Shown here one piece after another: positions 1-7,237 of a stretch of DNA of 32,633 bases. The notes under the pieces were generated by a model that saw only the letters and a program-made list of their open reading frames with translations, made no database searches and was not told the origin of the DNA. How positions within the stretch are numbered: the first letter of the stretch is position 1; each line of letters begins with the position of its first letter. Source of the stretch: Candidatus Endomicrobium procryptotermitis (lineage in GTDB: Bacteria; Elusimicrobiota; Endomicrobiia; Endomicrobiales; Endomicrobiaceae); contig JAITIP010000001.1 of NCBI GenBank assembly GCA_031279415.1, forward strand, positions 1-32,633, given 5' to 3'. Both the position numbers and the translations under genes were made by a program.

Positions 1-1010
1 CCACTGCTCTTTCTCCCATTCCACTTAAACGGCTTCGACGTAAGCCTTGCTATCTCACGACCGTTAATATCAAATATTGTAACCGTATCACCTGTACCCA
101 AATTCCTGAATTCAAGCTCATTTCCAGGACGGAAGACTTTGTATTTAGGCCTATGTCCGCTGCTTTCATCGCTGCCTTCAACAAATATTCCAAAAAAACC
201 ACGGTTATTAGATTCAAAAGTTATTGTTTTTTTTGCTGTATCCTGCGTTGGTGTGAAATTTACTTTTTCCCATTTGTTTCCGTTAAAATACTTGACTACA
301 TATTGGCCTTCATTTGACGAACCATAATATAAAGTTATAGTTGCGGTAAGCGAAAGAGGATTGTCGGAATATATTTCATAAAGTTTTAGAAGCCCATCTT
401 TATCACCACTAAAATAAGTAATGTCGGATTCCTGCATAGTTACTAAAGAATCTGAAGAAAATGTGCCTTGTTTAATTACTATTTCGGAGTGACCATATCT
501 TTGGTCGCCATTATCTAAAATCAGATTTCCGCCGGCTGTTGTTATAGTTGTTGAAGTACTGGCAGTTACAGGTACGTGTATCCATCCTGCGTTATATGGA
601 TAATACATTTGCTCCGAGTTATTGTTATCTACCGCAATTACAAACCTATATGAAAAAGTTCCTATGCCTAAAGGTACAGTAAATTCTTTACTTTCAAAAG
701 GTGAAGCTATGTCTTTTAACGGCAATTTTGTTATAGTAGAAGTGTCATTATTTACATAATATTCCACTTCCATATTTGTGACAGACGACGAATCAGGCTC
801 TGTTTTATAATCGCCGACAATGACCAAATTTGCTTCATGCTGATAAGGAGAAATTCTTAAAATATGCCTATGGTTTACGATGAGGTTAGCGATAGGGATA
901 GCCACTCTGGCAGACAATTGTTCAATTCTTATGGCATCATCACCAAATAAAAAAGGTGATGTAAGGAGTGAAATAAATAATAGTAATAATAAAGCAATTT
1001 TTTTATTCAT
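1..1010 (-). CDS. Exported protein with FlgD-like C-terminal domain, 3' end cut by window edge
   Basis: The frame starts at the ATG at 1010 and stays open to base 1, giving 336 residues without a stop. Residues 1-23 form a signal peptide (MNKKIALLLLLFISLLTSPF, then LFG). The body is rich in Thr, Ser and beta-strand-like segments. The last visible residues read VTIFDINGREIARLTSKPFK followed by WNGR, which is the pattern of FlgD-type Ig folds and of the C-terminal sorting-type domains of large exported proteins. The start overlaps the stop of the 489 aa gene by 8 bases (ATGAATAA), so translation is probably coupled. The real length is unknown because the stop lies outside the window. The role is inferred to be surface or secreted; no enzyme motif is visible. 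Confidence 0.75.
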   Translation of the reverse strand, partial: MNKKIALLLLLFISLLTSPFLFGDDAIRIEQLSARVAIPIANLIVNHRHILRISPYQHEANLVIVGDYKTEPDSSSVTNMEVEYYVNNDTSTITKLPLKDIASPFESKEFTVPLGIGTFSYRFVIAVDNNNSEQMYYPYNAGWIHVPVTASTSTTITTAGGNLILDNGDQRYGHSEIVIKQGTFSSDSLVTMQESDITYFSGDKDGLLKLYEIYSDNPLSLTATITLYYGSSNEGQYVVKYFNGNKWEKVNFTPTQDTAKKTITFESNNRGFFGIFVEGSDESSGHRPKYKVFRPGNELEFRNLGTGDTVTIFDINGREIARLTSKPFKWNGRKSS

Positions 1011-2472
1011 AAAATAACCGTAAAATTATCGCATTATTTTTATAAGTTGTAGACCCCGTAGCCGGCGCAAAAGCCTTACTGAAATCCGCTGCCAGATATA
1101 ATTTTGGAGCTATTTTGAAATTTATCATAGCTCCGGCAGACATACCCCAATAACTATCAGGAGAGGCATGAAAACCGCGTTTATCCCAAACTCTTATATA
1201 GTCTTCAGCTTCAAGAGCGGCATCGGAAGCATACTGTGATTTATCTTTTAAATAAAACCAAGGGTGATATGCTTCTTTGTTTGGCGCAGGGCTGCCTGAA
1301 TCATACAATCCTGCATTAACTGTCCCTATACCTGATATATTTCCACCGGAATAAAAACCTATTTCTAAAGTTTGATTATAATCTCCGATTGAAGAATTTC
1401 CAGTTCCAGTATAAGGCAACACTTTGTCTGTAACTCTCCAAGCCAAAGGTATCATTTTTGTAGTGTCGTCAGTGTTTACCAACCCGAAAGCTGTATCGGT
1501 TGAAGCGCCTGTATATTTTGGGTTTGCATAAGCAGCTTTTGTGTCTGAAAAAATTTGTATTCCCCAATTATCGTTTGGTATGCAATCTAAAGTAAGTTCA
1601 AGATATTGATCTGCGGCTTTCCAGCCATTAGGCATTGCATTCGTTAATGTCCATGTAATTTCAGAACTTGAGCTTTCCTGATAAACAGCAGTGGAAACAA
1701 CCATAAGCTTTGCATCCCAAGATACTGCATTGCCCGCTTTTTTCCAAACTATTTGGTCTAGGTCTAATATTGCCGAATAAGCATTTGCACCTGACATTGT
1801 CATTATAAATGGCATTTTAACATTATTAAGAAAACTATTATATGGAGTTAAATCTATTGATACTTTATGCCATTTACCATCCATAACAAATCCTGAAAGA
1901 CTGCCTAAAGTAACAAGTTTATCGCCGTTAGATGAAGTTTGAAAACCGACTTGAAAATATTGAGATGAAGTAGCGCTTGTTCTTACCCAAAATTCTATTT
2001 TCCCATTTGCGTAAGCGCTCATATCTCTATAGGTATTATTGCCATATCCATTGTCTGCTGTAGTGCCGTCTTTAAAAATAAATCCCCATCCTGCCCAACC
2101 GTTAGTAACAGCTTGTAAAAAATTTACCCTAAAAAATTTATTGCCTTCTACTTTTTCTTCATTATTACTATATTCTAAGTCGCCTCTTTCACTTACTGCT
2201 CCCCAGCCTGCAGTGCCTCCGTTCCATTCAATCAATCTAACTCTATCTATATCATTAAGATTTGGGGTTTGAGTAGGCGTACCATTATTTGTTTGCCCAC
2301 TCCATAAATGCAAGTCTATTTTTATTCCATTAAAATTTTCAGAGTAAAGAGAATAAATATTATTGCCAAAATTGGAAGTCTGAGTGCTGCCTGCAATTGA
2401 TTGCGCAAACAGCGGCGCAACGCTAATGGCAACTATGGATAATGATAATAACAAAAGGTTTTTTATTTGCAT
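1003..2472 (-). CDS. Secreted two-domain protein: glycan-binding-like N-terminal half plus FYE-tail domain
   Basis: This 489 aa protein begins with a clear signal peptide (residues 1-23, cleavage after LFA). Residues about 25-245 resemble a carbohydrate-binding beta sandwich, with DMSAYANGKIEFWVRTS at 150-166, DGKWHKVSIDLTPYN at 198-212 and LDLDQIVWKK at 237-246. Residues about 252-489 align by eye with almost the whole mature protein encoded at 3505-4272. Shared points are EITW/DITW, NGW/NNW, a GLV segment followed by P(L/F)AWRV, and a terminal FYE. No strong ribosome binding site is seen before the ATG. It lies between the PapD-like gene and the FlgD-tail gene on the same strand. Sugar binding is inferred from fold-like patterns only; no ligand is known. 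Confidence 0.8.
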   Translation of the reverse strand: MQIKNLLLLSLSIVAISVAPLFAQSIAGSTQTSNFGNNIYSLYSENFNGIKIDLHLWSGQTNNGTPTQTPNLNDIDRVRLIEWNGGTAGWGAVSERGDLEYSNNEEKVEGNKFFRVNFLQAVTNGWAGWGFIFKDGTTADNGYGNNTYRDMSAYANGKIEFWVRTSATSSQYFQVGFQTSSNGDKLVTLGSLSGFVMDGKWHKVSIDLTPYNSFLNNVKMPFIMTMSGANAYSAILDLDQIVWKKAGNAVSWDAKLMVVSTAVYQESSSSEITWTLTNAMPNGWKAADQYLELTLDCIPNDNWGIQIFSDTKAAYANPKYTGASTDTAFGLVNTDDTTKMIPLAWRVTDKVLPYTGTGNSSIGDYNQTLEIGFYSGGNISGIGTVNAGLYDSGSPAPNKEAYHPWFYLKDKSQYASDAALEAEDYIRVWDKRGFHASPDSYWGMSAGAMINFKIAPKLYLAADFSKAFAPATGSTTYKNNAIILRLFYE

Positions 2473-2627
2473 TATTATTCAACTTTGAACTTTTTAACGT
2501 TTTCAGCGGCAAAATACTGAAAGAAATTCATTATAACTGATTTTATCATTTCCACCCTTCTGAAACAGATTCCAAATAAAAAACAGCAACAGCTGACCAA
2601 CAAAAGACAAAAACAATGAAAATTGAC

Positions 2628-3386
2628 TTAAAACGACACTTCTCCGTATTTGTTTACTCTGAACTGAATACTTTTTTCAGTGCTTATGTTAAAAGCGTTC
2701 AAAGAAATATTCAAAACGTATTTGCCTTTTTGAGGCGGTTGAAATTTTTCCATAAAAATTCTGTCCAAACCTGCGTAAACCGGGCTTTGTTCTCCGATAT
2801 GTTTTTCCAAAACAATTTTTTTGCCTTTTTTTATAGTCAAAACGCCTTTTAGCCTTACGGGCAAGTTGCCGTTATTTTTAACTTTAAACGTCACAGGAAT
2901 GCCTTCTTCTTTATACATTCTCGGGTTTGAAAGCAATATCTCTGTAATTTCAAAATCAATTTTTTCAGTGCCTTTTATCGTCAAATATACAGGAACGCTT
3001 GTCATTAAAGATATTCCCGTCATTTTAGGAGCGACATAAGTAAAAGATACCATAGCAGACAAAGAACCGACATAATTTTTAGAACTTACTTTATAAGAAA
3101 TATCCGCTTTTTGATGTGGCTTTAAAATCAACTGTTTATTAGAAACAGAAAGCCAATCTCCGACTTTTACATTTTTGTTTTCAGGTGAATTGTGCCATTC
3201 TTCACAAGTAACGGAAACAGTTATGGCATCATCATTGTTGTTTTCAACGGTATAAACTCCATTAAAAACCGATTCTTGCTCAATATGCGCTTCACTTCTT
3301 GCGGGGGAAACTATAATGGCTGCATAAAGACTACCTGCAAAGAGAAAAAACAAAGAAACTAAAAAAAATAAATTTAATTTTTTCAT
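2628..3386 (-). CDS. Exported PapD-like (periplasmic chaperone-like) two-domain protein
   Basis: The product has 252 aa with a signal peptide at residues 1-22 (ending SLYA). The mature start IIVSPARSEAHIEQ followed by a strand pattern ending in VENNNDDAITVSV looks like the N-terminal Ig domain of PapD-type fimbrial chaperones and related DUF916-like surface proteins. A second Ig-like half follows (about 140-250), with VTFKVKNNGNLPVRLKGVL typical of CARDB-like domains. No usher gene is in the window, so it may be a chaperone, a structural Ig protein or an adhesin partner. It sits between two genes for secreted proteins that share a domain, which makes a folding or assembly role for those products a reasonable guess. 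Family assignment is moderate, exact role unproven. Confidence 0.7.
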   Translation of the reverse strand: MKKLNLFFLVSLFFLFAGSLYAAIIVSPARSEAHIEQESVFNGVYTVENNNDDAITVSVTCEEWHNSPENKNVKVGDWLSVSNKQLILKPHQKADISYKVSSKNYVGSLSAMVSFTYVAPKMTGISLMTSVPVYLTIKGTEKIDFEITEILLSNPRMYKEEGIPVTFKVKNNGNLPVRLKGVLTIKKGKKIVLEKHIGEQSPVYAGLDRIFMEKFQPPQKGKYVLNISLNAFNISTEKSIQFRVNKYGEVSF

Positions 3387-3467
3387 TTATTTATCAGCTT
3401 ATTGAATTTATTTCAGTGTTGTATTAAATTAAATTTCTAAACAAGTTCAGAAAAATAAATTAAACCC

Positions 3468-3499
3468 TTCAGGCTGCGGGTTTTTACCCGCAGCCTGAA
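3468..3499 (-). terminator. Perfect 14 bp hairpin terminator after the secreted protein gene
   Basis: Arms 3468-3481 and 3486-3499 are exact complements around a four-base loop. The hairpin lies 5 bases after the stop codon of the gene at 3505-4272. On the minus strand it is followed by GGG and a T-rich stretch (GGGTTTAATTTATTTTT). The U-tract is not immediate, but the stem is very stable, and on the plus strand the far arm runs into A residues. It should separate the 255 aa gene from the PapD-like gene. Confidence 0.8.
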
Positions 3500-3504
3500 A
3501 AAGA

Positions 3505-4272
3505 TTATTCGTAAAAACCTCTAACAACGATTCTGTCCGAACCATATTCCACTCCGCCCATCGCTGTGGCAAAATTAGCTCCAAAATACATATAGAATGT
3601 TCCCGTAGGAGAATCGCCGATATCACTTACGCCGCCGCCATATCTACGACCCTGATAGCTCAAAAATACGCGATATGCCATCTTGTCAGGGGCGGTATCA
3701 AATCCTGTGTCGCTCTTGTCAATGAAATATTGCCCGCCATCAGCTAAACCCTCCACAACACTATCACCGCTATACGTCGGGGGGAATACCGTTCGCTTAT
3801 TGGTTGCAACTTTTGTAAAAGTTGAAACTCTCCATGCAAAAGGCAAAGCTGCCCGAACTCCGTTTGTGTGACCAGCCGATGTCGTTGACTGTACCAAACC
3901 ATTATGTGTTTTATCTGTGGCTGAGGTATAAGTGGCAGTAGCCTTATAAACCGCGCTGTTGACATTATCTTGATAAATCTCAATTGTTGCCAATTGTTTG
4001 GTTATAGTAGAATTAATAAGTGCATAAACCTCAGAATCTATCCAGTTATTTGAGCCTCCGATCGTTATGTCTGTCGATGCCCAAGTGATGTCAGTGGCGT
4101 TCGCGTTGTCAGCCACTTTTTTTAACTCAAAACTCCATGAAAACTCCCCCAAATTACCAGGAATTGTCACTTTTGCAGTTTTTGTCGAATTTGCCACTTC
4201 AAGCGCATAAACCGACGATACTGCAAATGTCAAAAATGCCACAACTGCCAAAAAACTAAATACTTTACGCAT
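3505..4272 (-). CDS. Abundant-type secreted beta-rich protein with C-terminal FYE
   Basis: The product has 255 aa. The start was set at the ATG at 4272 because GGAGG lies four bases before it; a longer frame from 4296 would place that site inside the coding sequence. Residues 1-23 are a signal peptide ending SVYA. The mature part carries DITW, NNWIDSEVYALI, GLVQSTTS, LPFAWRVS and the terminal RIVVRGFYE. These match in order the C-terminal half of the 489 aa protein at 1003-2472. The gene has its own promoter-like site (4374-4401), a 5' UTR hairpin and a strong terminator, so it is likely a separate and highly expressed transcript. No known family was recognised. A surface or pilin-like subunit is a guess; an aromatic last strand would also fit an outer-membrane-inserted protein. 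Confidence 0.8.
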   Translation of the reverse strand: MRKVFSFLAVVAFLTFAVSSVYALEVANSTKTAKVTIPGNLGEFSWSFELKKVADNANATDITWASTDITIGGSNNWIDSEVYALINSTITKQLATIEIYQDNVNSAVYKATATYTSATDKTHNGLVQSTTSAGHTNGVRAALPFAWRVSTFTKVATNKRTVFPPTYSGDSVVEGLADGGQYFIDKSDTGFDTAPDKMAYRVFLSYQGRRYGGGVSDIGDSPTGTFYMYFGANFATAMGGVEYGSDRIVVRGFYE

Positions 4273-4289
4273 TGTTCCTCCATTTTTTC

Positions 4290-4305
4290 GGGACATTTTT
4301 GTCCC
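4290..4305 (-). promoter_or_regulatory. Small 5' UTR hairpin before the Shine-Dalgarno of the 255 aa gene
   Basis: On the minus strand GGGACA, AAAA, TGTCCC form a perfect six-pair stem with a four-base loop, ending about 8 bases before the GGAGG site. It may protect the mRNA 5' region or tune translation. No known riboswitch class is suggested. Confidence 0.4.
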
Positions 4306-4373
4306 TTTATTTATATCTACTATTGTAAAATAAGAAAAGAAAGAGAAAGCAAAAAAGTAGATACATGTATATA

Positions 4374-4401
4374 TTTATATATATTTTTATGCAAATGTCA
4401 A
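4374..4401 (-). promoter_or_regulatory. Sigma70-type promoter for the 255 aa secreted protein gene
   Basis: TTGACA (4401-4396, minus strand) is a perfect -35 box. TATAAA (4379-4374) lies 16 bases downstream as a -10 box. A start near 4366 would give a leader of about 95 bases containing the 4290-4305 hairpin. The region is very AT-rich, so the -10 choice is less certain than the -35. Confidence 0.55.
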
Positions 4402-5119
4402 TACCCATAAATCGTTAATTCGTTATATATTATAAAAATACAAACAATTTAGCAACAAAGAATTAAAAAAATAATTTGAATTTTGTTTTGAAGAAGTAGA
4501 ATAATAATTGTGTTGTTGGGAATACAAATTATTATTGTGATACAATTTGTTGAATATTAATTTTGGATGATTCTCAAAATTTATTAACATACCATAATAT
4601 ACTATGTTTTTTTTTATTTGTCAATATATAAAAACAAATTTCGCAAGTTTTTCAAACAATCTGTATAATAATTAAATATATTTAATTAAATATTTTTGAT
4701 AAAATTAGTTTTTATTAAAAGTTAAAAACATAAATCTGAGTCTGCAAAAAATAAATGCTTTTTTTGTGCATATCCATGTTGCAAGGTACTTGCACATGAC
4801 AAACTAAGAAGACTTTTACATATCATAAAAATCAACCCAGTTTTTGCTTTTGCCTTTGTCGTGGTCGTCATTGCGGACTCCGCGCCGCAATCTGTTGTTG
4901 TCGTTATTCCCTTTTACAGCTGTCAACCCAAAGGAAAATATTTTTCTTCATCTATCATCTATAATATACGCTGCTGCTTCAGATTCATAGTGGCAGAAAT
5001 CAGATAATAAAGCTTAACATATCTCTACGGCATATATTGAAAGAGAATAAAAAACAATTTGCTTATCAAAAGACATAATATTTTTTATAATTCATATTTA
5101 AATTTAAAACTTTTTTTAG
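4402..5119. other. AT-rich intergenic stretch with no intact gene
   Basis: About 700 bases with stops in all frames and long A/T tracts. I see no tRNA and no intact reading frame. It holds a bulged inverted repeat at 4775-4798 (about CATGT(T)GCAA paired with TTGCACATG around GGTAC) and the degenerate hairpin repeat at 4866-4894. A stretch from about 4818 to 4985 is open on the plus strand but has no start codon and contains that repeat. Confidence 0.6.
4866..4894. repeat. Degenerate CGTCATTGCG...CGCAATCTG intergenic hairpin repeat
   Basis: ATTGCGG (4870-4876) pairs with CCGCAAT (4885-4891) around an eight-base loop, with CGTC before and CTG after. The outer words match the common intergenic repeat type CGTCATTGCGAG...GAAGCAATCT found scattered in many bacterial genomes, with an altered middle. 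It is a GC-rich island in very AT-rich DNA. Only one copy is in the window, so repetition is inferred from the resemblance. Confidence 0.4.
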
Positions 5120-5362
5120 GTGTTATGCTTTAAAAATGCATGGATTATTATCAATTCTTTTTTTCTAACTTCGCTTTACGGACAGTATTTAAATTTTATC
5201 ATTGAATTTTCACGCGAAATCGGAAAAACCCAACAAACTCTTTTAAATTTTACTCTTCCTTTTTCTTACGGGACGATTATTTCTTCAAACTTTTTGTCAA
5301 GCGATACTATAATTATAAATATACAGGATTTGCATTCACACCCAACCGTTCAAAGCTTATAA
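5120..5362 (+). pseudogene. N-terminal fragment of an exported 'IQDxH' protein, truncated
   Basis: This is the only plus-strand frame with coding character. It starts with GTG at 5120 and gives 80 residues. After a hydrophobic start ending LTSLYGQ it reads LPFSYGTIISS and then DTIIINIQDLHSHPTVQ. The pattern 'leader, LPxxYGTI, hydrophobic, IQDxHxxxxxQ' recalls a family of large exported proteins in Elusimicrobiota and Omnitrophota whose full members run several hundred residues. Here a stop follows three codons after the motif, just where the conserved domain should continue. I read it as a decayed gene start. It could instead be a chance frame; the family match is from memory and short. Confidence 0.45.
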
Positions 5363-5400
5363 ATTTCTCAACTTACGACGTTTGTCCGCTGCTCAACTTT

Positions 5401-6420
5401 TCAACTTCTAAGCATCCTTGTTTCTATTGACAAAAATTTTATGACTTCTTCAAATGTTTTCTTGGCGTATTTTGTATCCATATAAAATTGGTATTCATGT
5501 TTTAAAATCGCTTCTTCTTTAGGATAGAAAACACTTTTAACATATATACTTTTTGCTTTCAGCGTATTTTCAAACTCTTTCGCCTGATTCTCGAATGACA
5601 GGGTATTGCCGTCTGTTATAAAAACCGGCGGATAATTTTCATCAATAAATTTTACGATATCGCATAATTCTATATTTTTATCGTTTATATCATCTATGCC
5701 AAAATATGCCCATCCTATTTTTTTAAAAGGCAAAAGCATTGTGTTTTTTGGCGGATTCAAAAGTTCTTTAATATTATATACACCGCAAAACAGCAAAAGA
5801 CCAGAAATATTGTTTTTATCAATAATGGAATTTATAGCAATACCTTTACCTTTAATGGCATCGTTGACTTTTGCAGCATATTCGGAATTTGTTTGTATAT
5901 TCACAAACTGCGCAGCAAGCTGTGCTCCGGCAGAATCTCCTCCAAAATAAATATTTTCTACACTTATTCCGTAATCTGCGGCGTTTTCTTGGATATATAC
6001 ATAAGCCTCTTCAATTTGTTTGAGAGCAATGGGATAGCGGTTCTTTGGAGATAATGCATAGTTCATGTTTACGATATTAAACCCCTTATCTGCAAGAAGA
6101 ACCATATAGTGTTCAACCATAGATTTATCGCCGCTTATAAATCCTCCACCATGTATCCAAAATATCAGTTTGTAGTTATTTTTAGACGGTTGCGGCAGTA
6201 TAATATCAAATTTACCATTAAGATATGCCGAGTTATAATCTATGTTACTTTTAAATGTAAGATTATTTTTTAACGACTCATAATTTTGCGGAATACTGTA
6301 AAGATTTATATTAAATGAGATTTTAAAAAACCAAATGGCAGGCAGCGGCGAAAAAATACAAAAGGCTGCCAAAACAACAATAAACGACAATATAAATATT
6401 ATTAGCCGTCTTTTTTTCAT
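5401..6420 (-). CDS. Membrane-anchored alpha/beta hydrolase, HSL/BD-FAE type esterase
   Basis: The product has 339 aa. Residues 6-32 form an N-terminal hydrophobic anchor or uncleaved signal. The hydrolase signatures are complete: oxyanion motif HGGGF at 90-94, nucleophile elbow GDSAG at 161-165 with Ser163, acid Asp270 in VFITDGN, and base His308 in LKHEYQF. HGGGF plus GDSAG marks the hormone-sensitive-lipase-like esterases, which cut short acyl esters from small molecules or sugars; the real substrate cannot be read from sequence. It is the last gene of a minus-strand run that begins with small membrane proteins and a ChbG-type deacetylase, so removal of acyl groups from a sugar substrate is possible. 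Confidence 0.85.
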   Translation of the reverse strand: MKKRRLIIFILSFIVVLAAFCIFSPLPAIWFFKISFNINLYSIPQNYESLKNNLTFKSNIDYNSAYLNGKFDIILPQPSKNNYKLIFWIHGGGFISGDKSMVEHYMVLLADKGFNIVNMNYALSPKNRYPIALKQIEEAYVYIQENAADYGISVENIYFGGDSAGAQLAAQFVNIQTNSEYAAKVNDAIKGKGIAINSIIDKNNISGLLLFCGVYNIKELLNPPKNTMLLPFKKIGWAYFGIDDINDKNIELCDIVKFIDENYPPVFITDGNTLSFENQAKEFENTLKAKSIYVKSVFYPKEEAILKHEYQFYMDTKYAKKTFEEVIKFLSIETRMLRS

Positions 6421-6445
6421 TCTCGTTCTCGGAGAGTTGCATATA

Positions 6446-6655
6446 TTACGTGTATTTCTTATATTTTGCTGTTTTCCAGTGCTGAATTCCGGATTTTTGC
6501 AAGAGCATTTTATATTTGGCTTTAAAATTTATTACAAGAACAGACACAGGTACTCTTTCGCCCGCTCTTGTACCAAAGCTAATGCCGACTCTTTCATTTA
6601 AATACTTTATCAGAGTTTTTTCGATTTTGTTTTTAGGGTTCTCTGTTTGCTCCAT
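6446..6655 (-). CDS. Small basic hypothetical protein, 69 aa
   Basis: I do not recognise a family. The frame has codon use like its neighbours, no signal peptide and no membrane helix. It is rich in Lys, with a hydrophobic middle (ERVPVSVLVINFKAKY) and a basic tail (HWKTAKYKKYT). The start at 6655 has no good ribosome binding site, which lowers confidence. It sits 25 bases upstream of the esterase gene and 55 bases after the membrane protein gene, all on the same strand. It may be a real small gene or the remnant of a longer one. Confidence 0.4.
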   Translation of the reverse strand: MEQTENPKNKIEKTLIKYLNERVGISFGTRAGERVPVSVLVINFKAKYKMLLQKSGIQHWKTAKYKKYT

Positions 6656-6710
6656 TTTGAGCAGCTGTTACATTTCGACATCATATTCAACGGCACATCT
6701 GAATTTGTCA

Positions 6711-6968
6711 TTATTTTATAATGAGAATTAACAGCATTATAATAAAAGCCACAAACAAAATTGCCGCAGCAACAGCGGCAGTAAGAACTTGCAGCTTTAA
6801 ATACTGATTTTCTTTAAGCAGTTTAGAATTTTCCTGTAACAGTTCAGCAATTTTATCATTTAATACCGCAGTTTGTTTTTTTACGTCTATATACTCCTCG
6901 ATATACGGCAGCGCAAAGCCAACTGCCATTGCGGCATACTTTGTTATTTTGTCAGATACTTTAAACAT
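6711..6968 (-). CDS. Small coiled-coil protein with C-terminal membrane helix (paralog B)
   Basis: 85 aa in three parts: an amphipathic or weakly hydrophobic N-terminal helix (about 8-25), a heptad-rich segment (29-58, with Leu at regular spacing and ELLQENSKLLKENQYLKLQ), and a strong membrane helix at 61-84 ending in IIK. The next gene upstream has the same three-part layout, so the two look like tandem duplicates. Its ATG overlaps the stop of that gene by 8 bases (ATGTTTAA), which implies coupled translation and near-equal amounts. No known family was recognised. Possible roles include an envelope scaffold or a holin-like oligomer, but nothing decides between them. Confidence 0.6.
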   Translation of the reverse strand: MFKVSDKITKYAAMAVGFALPYIEEYIDVKKQTAVLNDKIAELLQENSKLLKENQYLKLQVLTAAVAAAILFVAFIIMLLILIIK

Positions 6969-7215
6969 GAATATCCCCCTGACATCTCATAACTAAAATA
7001 ATAACCTCAGCCATAAATATCGCGCCAGCAAATAACAACGCAATAAGGAGAATAGTTCTTTGATTTTTTAAAGAAGAATTTTCCAGACGGAGTTTTTGGT
7101 TTTCGATTTTCAATTTTTTGTTTTCTTTTGCCTCTTCTGTAAACTTTGAGATTGTCGGCTGAGCAAGCGCGGCTAAAGAAGCTATGAATTTGATTACCGC
7201 AGGTATTGAAGGCAT
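6961..7215 (-). CDS. Small coiled-coil protein with C-terminal membrane helix (paralog A)
   Basis: 84 aa: an N-terminal hydrophobic helix (about 4-20), a charged coiled coil (27-52, KLKIENQKLRLENSSLKNQ), and a membrane helix (54-77). An excellent AAAGGAGG site lies seven bases before the ATG at 7215. The gene starts 22 bases after the stop of the ChbG-type gene and overlaps the next, similarly built protein by 8 bases. The shared layout suggests a hetero-oligomeric pair held by the coiled coils at the membrane. No function is assigned. Confidence 0.65.
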   Translation of the reverse strand: MPSIPAVIKFIASLAALAQPTISKFTEEAKENKKLKIENQKLRLENSSLKNQRTILLIALLFAGAIFMAEVIILVMRCQGDIHV

Positions 7216-7237
7216 ATAGTATCCTCCTTTTTAATAA

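Noticed and set aside
2473-2627. Terminator after the PapD-like gene (CAGC/GCTG followed by TTTTTT)
   Set aside because: The stem has just four pairs, too weak to claim; a TATAAT word in the same gap lacks a -35 partner.
4818-4985. Plus-strand open stretch with a Val-rich hydrophobic peptide
   Set aside because: No start codon or ribosome site, and its centre is the hairpin repeat; ends in two stops.
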